DNA of 21,724 nucleotides from a virus. Where the stretch lies: positions 1 to 21,724 of the IMG/VR virus record IMGVR_UViG_3300034272_003646, one strand, 5' to 3'. The position numbers and the translations under genes were made by a program. This document shows, piece after piece, positions 14,256 to 21,000 of this stretch (position 1 is the stretch's first letter; the number at the start of each line of letters is the position of its first letter). The notes under the pieces are model-generated. The model saw only the letters and a program-made list of their open reading frames with translations, did no database searches and was not told the origin of the DNA.

Positions 14256-14819
14256 ATGGAACATTTCTCTATAGATAAAGTCTCAACCGCAATAAAAGTG
14301 GGTAACATCAAGTCTTGTATTCACAAGAGTAAAAAATGGATTGTAGAGTGGAATGTGTCATTAGGTAAACAACTAACACAAAATAATGGTCGAGTTTATT
14401 TTATTGTTGTTAATGGTAATATTTACAAAATTGGTGGTTCACAAGACTCTAAAGGAATTAAAGGTACTTTCAATTGGTATCAGAATTCTGCTTTCACCGG
14501 AGGACCCTCTTTGAGGACTCATGGAATTCATGTATTAATTCATGATGAATTGGAGAAGGGAAACGTTGTAGAAATTTATATGATTGTTTCTACAAAAGTA
14601 ATCGCCGAAGTCCCAGGATTGTTTGGTGTTGAAAAAAAATTGGTCAATATCGATTTCAAGGAAATTGAGAATACTTGTAAAGAAGACTATAAAATGAAAT
14701 GCGGAAGATACCCAAAATGGAATTTCCAAGAAAATGGTGAAGAGTGGGATATTAAATTGGTAGAATCTTGGAATTTGGTAAATAATACTATGACAAAAAA
14801 AAGAAAGGAAAAAAAATAA
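14256..14819 (+). CDS. Possible GIY-YIG-like nuclease or DNA-binding protein
   Basis: I chose ATG 14256; an upstream frame extension (14238) lies inside the promoter. 187 residues. GRVYFIVVNGNIYKIGGSQ (about 45-63) looks like the start of a GIY-YIG domain (V-Y-F-I ... Y-K-I-G), followed by KGIKGTFNWYQ, GGPSLRTHGIHVLIHDEL and YMIVSTKVIAEVPGLFGVEKKL, ending with YPKWNFQENGEEW and a Lys-rich tail. Phage proteins of this shape (T5orf172/GIY-YIG relatives) are often nucleases, but the catalytic Arg/Glu pair cannot be assigned with confidence. It precedes a Dam-type methyltransferase by 48 bases, which suggests a restriction-modification-like or self-protected nuclease pair. The nuclease call is inference. 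Confidence 0.72.
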   Translation: MEHFSIDKVSTAIKVGNIKSCIHKSKKWIVEWNVSLGKQLTQNNGRVYFIVVNGNIYKIGGSQDSKGIKGTFNWYQNSAFTGGPSLRTHGIHVLIHDELEKGNVVEIYMIVSTKVIAEVPGLFGVEKKLVNIDFKEIENTCKEDYKMKCGRYPKWNFQENGEEWDIKLVESWNLVNNTMTKKRKEKK

Positions 14820-14867
14820 CAACTGGTCATAATTGATTGTGGAAAATAAGTTAATATATTTATATTG

Positions 14868-15755
14868 ATGAAAACACCAATAAGATACGCAGGAGGAAAG
14901 AGTAAGGCAATAAAAATTATTTCACCTTATTTGGATAAAGAAACAAAGATTGTTTCACCCTTCATGGGTGGAGGTTCTTTGGAAGTCAATTGGGCCTCCA
15001 AAGGTATTGAAGTCATCGGATACGATTTGTTTGATGTCTTGGTTAATTTTTGGCAGACTCTTCAAACAAATAAAACTGAATTGGTAAAAAAACTCAAGGA
15101 AATACAACCAACTTCAGAAGAATACCATAGAATTAAAGAGATTTTGATGAAATGGGATAACACCCAACAAATGTTAAAAGATTGGAAAACTGACCATTAT
15201 AAACGAGATGATGTCGTTGAATTAGACAGTGTTACTGCTGCGGCATTTTATTATTTCAATCACAATACTTCATATGGTCCTGGATATTTAGGTTGGGGTT
15301 CATCAGTATACCTGAAGAAAAACAAGTGGGATAAAATGATTCAAAATATTGAGAATTTTTCAGTAGCTACACTAAGTGTTAAACAATCTAGTTTCGAGAG
15401 TGTCTTACCTAATCACGTTCATGATTCCCTTTATTTAGACCCACCATATTACTTGGAAAAAGATAAAGACAATAAAATGTTTACAGGAATCTATCCTATG
15501 AGAAACATTCCAATTCATCATGATGGATTCAATCACGAATTACTCCGTGACCTACTTCACAAACACAAAGGTAAATTTGTGTTATCTTACAATAATTGTG
15601 AAACCATTAGAGAATATTATAAAGATTTTGAACAGGTTTTCCCCAAGTGGAACTATTCAATGGGTAATGGTGAAAAAAGGATAGGTAAAAACCGAGAAGA
15701 GGCTGGTATAACTAATAGTAAAGACTCTCATGAAATATTAATAATAAAGAGATAA
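14868..15755 (+). CDS. N6-adenine DNA methyltransferase, Dam/D12 class
   Basis: Start ATG 14868, preceded by ATATTTATA (14856-14864); a TTG just before it is less likely. 295 residues of MethyltransfD12 (PF02086) type: TPIRYAGGKSKAIKII (3-18), IVSPFMGGGSLEV (28-40, SAM-binding F-x-G-G-G), EVIGYDLFD (48-56), the central target-recognition region with AFYYFNHNTSY and SSVYLKKNKW, and SLYLDPPYYL (187-196, catalytic DPPY). SAM motif before DPPY marks the alpha class, different from the beta-class enzyme at 3315. Dam-like enzymes methylate adenine, commonly in GATC; the exact site cannot be read from the sequence. Confidence 0.92.
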   Translation: MKTPIRYAGGKSKAIKIISPYLDKETKIVSPFMGGGSLEVNWASKGIEVIGYDLFDVLVNFWQTLQTNKTELVKKLKEIQPTSEEYHRIKEILMKWDNTQQMLKDWKTDHYKRDDVVELDSVTAAAFYYFNHNTSYGPGYLGWGSSVYLKKNKWDKMIQNIENFSVATLSVKQSSFESVLPNHVHDSLYLDPPYYLEKDKDNKMFTGIYPMRNIPIHHDGFNHELLRDLLHKHKGKFVLSYNNCETIREYYKDFEQVFPKWNYSMGNGEKRIGKNREEAGITNSKDSHEILIIKR

Positions 15756-15767
15756 AAATCATTTCAT

Positions 15768-16142
15768 ATGTGGCAAGTAAACATTACAATCAACAATAAC
15801 ACAGGGTACAACTTAACCATAGATGGTGTTGGTCCTGGTAATACCACCATGGTTCCTAACTCAACATTCAGTTGGTCTTCAACTGAGGTTCATAACACCA
15901 AGAGTCTATTGTTTTGGGTTGAACAGAATGTATGGTATATGCAAGGTAACTTGTCGTTTGGACCTGAGGCGGGAGTCTATGTGGACCGTGGATGGATGGC
16001 CGACAACGACCAAACCATTGAGATGGTAGCAAATGCAAACGGTAAGGAATGGACTCAGACATCAAACGGAGGAGAAACACTTCTTCAGTGGAACGAATTT
16101 GAAAATGGTGGAAATATAACACTGACCTTCAACAAACAATAA
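15768..16142 (+). CDS. Unknown beta-rich protein, 124 aa
   Basis: ATG 15768 follows the methyltransferase stop by 12 bases. The product starts MWQVNITINNNTGYNLTIDG and has many Asn, Thr, Gly and Trp in alternating patterns (MVPNSTFSWSSTEVHNTK, WVEQNVWYMQGNLSFGPEAG, NITLTFNKQ), suggesting a beta sandwich. The first strand and NNNTGYNL recall the start of aegerolysin/actinoporin-type lysins, but no diagnostic residue is present, so I do not assign it. No signal peptide. A terminator follows 6 bases after the stop. Confidence 0.78.
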   Translation: MWQVNITINNNTGYNLTIDGVGPGNTTMVPNSTFSWSSTEVHNTKSLLFWVEQNVWYMQGNLSFGPEAGVYVDRGWMADNDQTIEMVANANGKEWTQTSNGGETLLQWNEFENGGNITLTFNKQ

Positions 16143-16148
16143 TTTACA

Positions 16149-16173
16149 CCCTCACATAAAATGGGGGTTTTTT
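16149..16173 (+). terminator. Terminator, shared stem type
   Basis: CCCTCA (16149-16154) pairs with TGGGGG (16162-16167), then six T (16168-16173). The T run is also the first part of the 31-nt promoter repeat that follows. Confidence 0.82.
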
Positions 16174-16198
16174 ATTCCAAAACTTTGCCGTACATTTG
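16168..16198 (+). promoter_or_regulatory. 31-nt promoter repeat, copy 2
   Basis: Identical over 31 bases to 14221-14251, including the -7 element TACATTTG (16191-16198). It drives the gene at 16228 with a leader of about 25 nt. The two copies lie 1.95 kb apart and both follow a gene end. Confidence 0.78.
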
Positions 16199-16227
16199 TA
16201 GTGTTAATAACCAATAACCCAACACGA

Positions 16228-16650
16228 ATGTCCAAAGTAGTTAACATCACCAACCTTCGCACGGTAAACTTCATCAAAGGTCAAAAAGGTCAGTTCCGTT
16301 TCGTAGTAAAAGTTAAAGCAGGTTTTGTTACCATCAATGAATCTCCTTCTTGGCAGAACGAACAATTCTCGGAGAATCCATCCTTGGTACTTGGTAACTA
16401 CGAGAAAGGTGCCCTTCAGACTGTGGAGTTCAAAGCCGAAGGTTCAGATTTTTGGTTGACAGTTTTTGCTCGTGTTGGAAAGAAAATCAAATTGGTTGAC
16501 TTGTCTATTTTGGAAGGTTTGAAGGTTGGAACCATCAATCAACTTTGGTTGAATACCGAACTCTACTCTCAAGAACAATACAAAGTTGTGAATGCGAAAA
16601 GTTGGGATTCCAAAGCCTACGTTATGAATGAAGTGGTCGAGATGGTTTAG
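16228..16650 (+). CDS. Unknown protein, 140 aa
   Basis: I placed the start at ATG 16228; a GTG at 16201 lies within 3 bases of the -7 element and would not be transcribed properly. The product begins MSKVVNITNLRTVNFIKGQK and alternates strand-like segments: FRFVVKVKAGFVTI, LVLGNYEKGALQTVEFKAEG, FWLTVFARVGKKIKLVDLSI. It looks like an all-beta protein ending in a short helical tail (DSKAYVMNEVVEMV). Codon use is cleaner (more C-ending codons) than that of its neighbours, consistent with high expression, as is its own promoter and terminator. No family recognised. Confidence 0.82.
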   Translation: MSKVVNITNLRTVNFIKGQKGQFRFVVKVKAGFVTINESPSWQNEQFSENPSLVLGNYEKGALQTVEFKAEGSDFWLTVFARVGKKIKLVDLSILEGLKVGTINQLWLNTELYSQEQYKVVNAKSWDSKAYVMNEVVEMV

Positions 16651-16676
16651 TGTGTTTTTTGTTTTTGTTTTTGTGG

Positions 16677-16704
16677 ACCCTCACCCAAAAGGTGGGGGTT
16701 TTTT
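16677..16704 (+). terminator. Terminator, shared stem type
   Basis: ACCCTCACC (16677-16685) pairs with GGTGGGGGT (16691-16699) over a CAAAA loop, followed by a T run. Its stem is identical to that of the terminator at 4181. It follows a T/G-rich stretch after the stop at 16650. Confidence 0.88.
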
Positions 16705-16714
16705 ATTTTTTGAT

Positions 16715-16722
16715 GTATTTAT
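16715..16722 (+). promoter_or_regulatory. TATTTAT-type promoter-like element
   Basis: GTATTTAT ends 4 bases before ATG 16727 and follows directly on a terminator, so the downstream gene needs a promoter here. Similar elements are at 4221 and 9219. Assignment as a phage promoter is inference. Confidence 0.35.
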
Positions 16723-16726
16723 CTGT

Positions 16727-17317
16727 ATGAAAATACAATTGACAGAATCACAGTACAACAAAGTAATAGACCTTATTGAGGCTGAAACCCAAGAACAAGA
16801 ATGTACGTTCAACGATATAGATGTGTTGAATACTTTCTTAGAGGGTATAGTAGAATTTGATGAGACTACGTTAGGTCCTGAAACTTCAATTGAAGAATTA
16901 AGTACCGAGATTAAAGACCCAAAGACCAAATTAATATTCAAACAATTGGACCAACGTTTGAATTCTTTATCTGCAGACCAACTCAAAGATGAATTGAAAA
17001 AAGTTCTTGCTATGAAAAATTTACAAGAACAAGGGACCCCTTATACTGAACAAACAGTCAATATTGCTGGAATGGCAGTTCCAAAAGTTGTGGTTCACGG
17101 TGCGATTGGACTAATTGCAATTGCGATTTTATCAAAATTATTTAAGTTTTTGGGAGCAATTGCTGGTGGAATGAAAAGTAGTAACAGAAGAGGTTACTCA
17201 AGATTGGCGTCAAAATCTGTGGGATGTCAAGGTGGTGCAGCAAGAGCAAGACTTGTTAGACGTAGAAGAAGACGTGAAAATTGGCGTAGTTTTCTTAGAA
17301 AAGTTGGTTTGAGGTAA
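16727..17317 (+). CDS. Leader-bearing one-TM protein with Arg-rich tail
   Basis: Start ATG 16727; a longer open frame from 16628 crosses a terminator and is rejected. 196 residues. The leader MKIQLTESQYNKVIDLIEAE has LTE before S8 and LIE before A19, both fitting T4-type prohead protease sites, and T-E-S-Q is shared with the protein at 4247. An acidic helical part (about 25-110) follows, then a membrane-like segment (PKVVVHGAIGLIAIAILSKL, 119-138) extending to AIAGG, and a very basic tail with RLVRRRRRRENWRSFLRKVG. The tail would bind DNA; with the leader this suits an internal head or ejected protein. No named family. Confidence 0.85.
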   Translation: MKIQLTESQYNKVIDLIEAETQEQECTFNDIDVLNTFLEGIVEFDETTLGPETSIEELSTEIKDPKTKLIFKQLDQRLNSLSADQLKDELKKVLAMKNLQEQGTPYTEQTVNIAGMAVPKVVVHGAIGLIAIAILSKLFKFLGAIAGGMKSSNRRGYSRLASKSVGCQGGAARARLVRRRRRRENWRSFLRKVGLR

Positions 17318-17361
17318 AATTTACTTTTATTGTTTGTAAATTTTTTCATATACTTATTGGT

Positions 17362-19428
17362 ATGAAAAAATTTATTCTTTTGATGTTTATGACTTTGATG
17401 TCTATAACATCGTTTGCTTCCCACTTAGCAGGTGGAGACATCCAATACAAATACATTGGAGATTCAACGGGAATTCCAAATCACTACAAAGTATTATTAA
17501 GGGTATACCGTGATGTTACGGGTATTGCGATGCCAACAACAGATATTGTTACAGTCAGTTCTGGTTGTTATGCAAATCAAACCATAAACATGAATTTGAT
17601 GGCTGGTTCTGGAACTGTTGCACCGACACTTTTTGATTGTGTTACTCCTGGCTCTCCATCTACAAAAACTTTGGAAATTTATCTTTATAGAGGATATGTT
17701 GTTCTACCGGGAACTTGTCCTACTTTTAAGTTTTGGTATGATAACTGCTGTAGACCAGGAAACATAACTAACATATTTACATCCAATGGTACCTTGGGGA
17801 ATGATGGTTTCTTCTTCGATGCTGACTTGGATAACACTCTTGGTAACAACTCATCACCAATATTCATATCAGAACCAGTACGTGCCTTTTGTGTAAATAA
17901 CAGCTTCAATTGGGCTCAGAAAAGTGTGGAATATGATGGTGATAGTATTCATTATCAATTAATTGCCTGTCGTGAGAATGCCTACCCAAATCAAACCAAT
18001 ATTCCATTTGACCCAGGATATAGTGTAAACCAACCTGTGACATCGCAATATTTTACGATTAACCCCAAGACTGGAACCATTTCGTTCAAACCCACACAAC
18101 AAGAAATTGATGTATTGGCAATCAAAATTAGTGAATATCGTTTCGATTCTTTATGGGGTGTTTGGTATCAGGTTGGTTCGGCATCAAGGGACATGATGAT
18201 TGGTATTTCAGCTAACTGCTCTCCCTTGGCAATGCAAGGAGTCAAATTGGACTACAACTATCCAGGTCAATACTTGGATTCAATTACGATGTTGCCTGCG
18301 GTTGATTACAATTGTGGTGATACGGCAATTGATTTACATTTTGCAATCAAATTGGATTGTGAATCTGTTGCTGATGATGGAACTGATTTTCGTTTGACAA
18401 ATCCTTTGGGGCAACCTTTACCAATAAAGAAGTTGGTACCTCAATGTGATATTAACGGTGAGAGTTCCGTTCTTACGGTGATACTTCAATATCCTCTTTT
18501 GGTGAATGGAAGATATTTCCTATATTCCAAAACTGGTAATGATGGTAATACTTTGGTTAATAAGTGTGGTATCGCCATGAATGAATTTGACACCTTGGTT
18601 ATTGTTGTTGATGATTGTTTTGAACCCGTTTGGAAATTTGAAAACGTCACGGTGGTTAATGATAATCACACAATGTTACAATGGAGTATTGACACCAATA
18701 GTTTTGATACAACCTATTTCCAAGGATATGGAATTTTCCGTTGGGATGGAACACAATATGCTTTTCGTCAATTAGTTACAGATTGGGACCGTTTGTACTA
18801 TGATGATTTGATGGCAACTAATGTTGATGGACAACCTTACGATTACAAAATAGATTTCAGATTCAATAACTTTATTTTCGGTCCGTCGGATTCTATACAT
18901 TCGATTCATTTACAATCAAATGGAGAATGTGATTCGGTTTGTTTAGTTTGGAATTCCTATAATGGATGGGCGTTTCCTTTATATGATGTTTATATCAATT
19001 ATCAGAACACATGGATTAAGTGGAATAACCAACCAATAGTTGATACCACTTATTGTATGGTCTCAGATACCTTAGAGGTAGGAAATTATGATATCAAGGT
19101 TGTTGCTGAAAATCTACCCTATTTAAGTGAAAGTAACTGGGTTAAATGTACACAACCCGCACCACCTGTGATAACAATTCCAAACGTTGTCACACCTAAT
19201 CAAGATGGTATTAATGAAAGTTTTATAATTAGAAACCTTTTACTTTATGATTATAGACCAATCGTTATTAAGAATAGATGGGGAAGAACGGTTTTTCAAA
19301 GTTCTCAATATAACAACGATTGGGATGGAAGCAATGTTCCTGATGGTGTTTATTATGGTATGGTGAGTATCATAATGAATAACCAATTGGTAAGTTATCC
19401 ATTCATGGTTACAATTCTACATCATTAA
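17362..19428 (+). CDS. Secreted T9SS type-B cargo protein with CHU_C sorting domain
   Basis: 688 residues. MKKFILLMFMTLMSITSFA is a classic signal peptide, cleaved before SHLAGG. The next part, GGDIQYKYIGDS...VLLRVYRDVTG, is the usual N-terminal domain of large Bacteroidota CHU_C proteins. The centre has repeated beta-sandwich-like strands with many Cys (e.g. WYDNCCRPGN), as in adhesins. The last 83 residues are the gliding-motility-associated C-terminal domain (PF13585/TIGR04131): IPNVVTPNQDGINESF (606-621), IKNRWGRTVF (636-645), NDWDG (652-656) and VPDGVYYG. This domain directs export by the type IX system and attachment or release at the outer surface. A phage copy would be handled by the infected cell's machinery; role unknown. 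ATACTTATT precedes the ATG. Confidence 0.9.
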   Translation: MKKFILLMFMTLMSITSFASHLAGGDIQYKYIGDSTGIPNHYKVLLRVYRDVTGIAMPTTDIVTVSSGCYANQTINMNLMAGSGTVAPTLFDCVTPGSPSTKTLEIYLYRGYVVLPGTCPTFKFWYDNCCRPGNITNIFTSNGTLGNDGFFFDADLDNTLGNNSSPIFISEPVRAFCVNNSFNWAQKSVEYDGDSIHYQLIACRENAYPNQTNIPFDPGYSVNQPVTSQYFTINPKTGTISFKPTQQEIDVLAIKISEYRFDSLWGVWYQVGSASRDMMIGISANCSPLAMQGVKLDYNYPGQYLDSITMLPAVDYNCGDTAIDLHFAIKLDCESVADDGTDFRLTNPLGQPLPIKKLVPQCDINGESSVLTVILQYPLLVNGRYFLYSKTGNDGNTLVNKCGIAMNEFDTLVIVVDDCFEPVWKFENVTVVNDNHTMLQWSIDTNSFDTTYFQGYGIFRWDGTQYAFRQLVTDWDRLYYDDLMATNVDGQPYDYKIDFRFNNFIFGPSDSIHSIHLQSNGECDSVCLVWNSYNGWAFPLYDVYINYQNTWIKWNNQPIVDTTYCMVSDTLEVGNYDIKVVAENLPYLSESNWVKCTQPAPPVITIPNVVTPNQDGINESFIIRNLLLYDYRPIVIKNRWGRTVFQSSQYNNDWDGSNVPDGVYYGMVSIIMNNQLVSYPFMVTILHH

Positions 19429-19441
19429 TTTTGAATTTGTT

Positions 19442-19472
19442 TTTGACATAACTTAAAGTTTCCGTATATTTG
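19442..19472 (+). promoter_or_regulatory. Bacteroidota-type promoter
   Basis: TTTG (19442-19445), 19 nt, TATATTTG (19465-19472): the full host consensus. The stretch before -7, AAAGTTTCCG, is close to the AAAACTTTGCCG of the 31-nt repeat, so the three may share an extra element. It drives the purA unit with a leader of about 15 nt to ATG 19494. Confidence 0.78.
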
Positions 19473-19493
19473 TGGTATCCAAACAAGAAGACG

Positions 19494-19682
19494 ATGAAAT
19501 TTGAAATGTCCGAAACACAAAGAGTTAAACTTGAAGAATGGCAAGATGCCATCAGGAAAGTTTATGGAATGCCAGGTGACTTCCAATACATATTCAAACC
19601 ACTTGGAACGGGATATTCGTTGGTTGTTTATAGTGAATTAGCAAATTTTCAACTCGATTTGACAGAACCTGAAAACTTTTAA
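19494..19682 (+). CDS. Small conserved phage protein, 62 aa
   Basis: ATG 19494 is chosen; the open frame from 19470 begins inside the promoter. The product begins MKFEMSETQRVKLEEWQDAI, has a beta-like middle (FQYIFKPLGTGYSLVVY) and ends ANFQLDLTEPENF. The order K-L-x-E-W ... F-x-P-x-G-x-G ... L-D-L-T is one I recall from small hypothetical phage proteins. Function unknown. It lies two bases before the next ATG, leading the PurA operon. Confidence 0.8.
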   Translation: MKFEMSETQRVKLEEWQDAIRKVYGMPGDFQYIFKPLGTGYSLVVYSELANFQLDLTEPENF

Positions 19683-19684
19683 TT

Positions 19685-19951
19685 ATGCCTGAATTTGAAA
19701 CTTATGTAGACGTTGACGTGGATGATTTTTTGTCCGCTCTTTCAACAAGAGAAACAGATGAACTTATTGATGCTTTAGTTGAAGATGGATGGGTGGTGAG
19801 AGTCGCCCCGAAAGGAGTTGTTCCTGAAGACCATCTACCATCAATCCCTGAACTTGAATGGAAAGAAATGTGTAACAAACTTTCTATTATTCGTTTACAA
19901 ATTTCTTCGGAAGACGAACAAACCATCCGACAAATTATTTCCAAATTCTAA
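19685..19951 (+). CDS. Small acidic phage protein, 88 aa
   Basis: The N terminus MPEFETYVDVDVDDFLSALS is followed by RETDELIDALVEDGWVV; the repeated V-D-V-D-x-D-x-F-L and E-L-I-D-x-L-x-x-x-G pattern is recalled from hypothetical phage proteins. The C-terminal half is helical (LEWKEMCNKLSIIRLQI, DEQTIRQIISKF). Its acidic, two-part layout could mediate protein contacts. It stands 3 bases before the PurA start and is probably co-translated. Confidence 0.8.
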   Translation: MPEFETYVDVDVDDFLSALSTRETDELIDALVEDGWVVRVAPKGVVPEDHLPSIPELEWKEMCNKLSIIRLQISSEDEQTIRQIISKF

Positions 19952-19954
19952 AAT

Positions 19955-20959
19955 ATGTTAAAAGCAGACATCATTGTCGACCTTCAAGCGGGAGACACAG
20001 GTAAGGGTAAAGTTGCTCACGCCTTGGCAAAAAAACCAAATTACTACACTCACGTTGTTCGTTATAACGGAGGAGGAAATGCCGGTCATACCGTATATCA
20101 TAATGGTAAAAAGTTTGTGACACATTACATTCCTGTGGGTGTATTGTATGGGATTAAATCTATCATTGGACCTGGTTGTGTTGTGGACCCCGACAAGTTG
20201 GATATCGAAATTGCTGAATTGGAAAATGCGGGATTTGTTGTCCGTGGTAACTTATTTATTGATAAGAGAGTCCACATTATTACACCTGAAAATATCTTGG
20301 AAGATTCCAAAGACACCAAGATTGGTACTACAAAAACTGGAAATGGTCCAACCTATCGTAACAAATATGACCGTAAGGGTCTAAGAGCTGAGGATTTTTA
20401 TATTGATGATTGTCTCATTGACATTTATCGTGAATTCCACCAACATCAACCAAATGCACAAATTCTATTCGAGGGGGCTCAGGGATTCGAGTTGGACATT
20501 GACTGGGGTGATTACCCCTATGTTACATCATCACATTGCACCGTTGGTAGTGCAATTATGAATGGTGTGCCTCCCCAGTCAATCAACCGAGTTTATGGAA
20601 TTGCCAAAGCATATCGAACTTATGTCGGGGCGAAAGACTTCGAGGGAAAAGACCCTATCTTTAATAAGATACGTGAGGTTGGTGAGGAGTATGGTGCAAC
20701 AACTGGTCGACCACGACAAGTAAATTGGTTGAACATTGATGATTTAATGAAAGCAACCAACATCAATGGTGTTACTGATTTAATCATCAACAAAATTGAT
20801 ATTTTGGAAAAAGTTGGAGTCTTCAAATTAATTGATGGTTATGACATTAGAGAGTTCACTAACTTGGAGGACTTCAAGGACCACATTCGAGATTTGGTTA
20901 CCATATATTGTCCAACAGTAGAACATGTAAATTTTTCGGACACCCCGTTTGACATTTAA
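19955..20959 (+). CDS. purA: Adenylosuccinate synthetase (PurA/PurZ superfamily)
   Basis: 334 residues with all main PurA blocks: VDLQAGDTGKGKVA (8-21, P-loop-like GTP site, catalytic Asp14 present), RYNGGGNAGHTV (36-47, His45), GTTKTGNGPTYRNKYDRKGLR (124-144), FEGAQGFELDIDWGDYPYVTSS (172-193), GATTGRPR (247-254) and INKIDIL (278-284). PurA joins IMP and Asp with GTP to make adenylosuccinate, on the way to AMP. Bacterial PurA has about 430 residues; archaeal PurA and phage PurZ have about 340, like this one. In PurZ, which makes the 2-aminoadenine precursor, the Asp equivalent to 14 is, from memory, replaced by Ser or Gly; here it is kept, so normal PurA activity is more likely. It would raise dATP supply for an AT-rich phage. 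Confidence 0.93.
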   Translation: MLKADIIVDLQAGDTGKGKVAHALAKKPNYYTHVVRYNGGGNAGHTVYHNGKKFVTHYIPVGVLYGIKSIIGPGCVVDPDKLDIEIAELENAGFVVRGNLFIDKRVHIITPENILEDSKDTKIGTTKTGNGPTYRNKYDRKGLRAEDFYIDDCLIDIYREFHQHQPNAQILFEGAQGFELDIDWGDYPYVTSSHCTVGSAIMNGVPPQSINRVYGIAKAYRTYVGAKDFEGKDPIFNKIREVGEEYGATTGRPRQVNWLNIDDLMKATNINGVTDLIINKIDILEKVGVFKLIDGYDIREFTNLEDFKDHIRDLVTIYCPTVEHVNFSDTPFDI

Positions 20960-21000
20960 TTTTATTTTCTATATCATTCATCAACTAAAAACCCCTTATT

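Noticed and set aside
15768-16142. Aegerolysin/actinoporin-like toxin
   Set aside because: Only the first strand pattern is suggestive; no conserved core residues could be matched.
16628-16726. N-terminal extension of the 16727 gene
   Set aside because: It would translate through the terminator hairpin and its T run (F-V-F-V-F-V..., G-G-G-F-L-F-F); the leader match fixes ATG 16727.
19955-20959. Firm call as PurZ and a Z-genome
   Set aside because: The catalytic Asp is present and no other Z-pathway gene is in the window.
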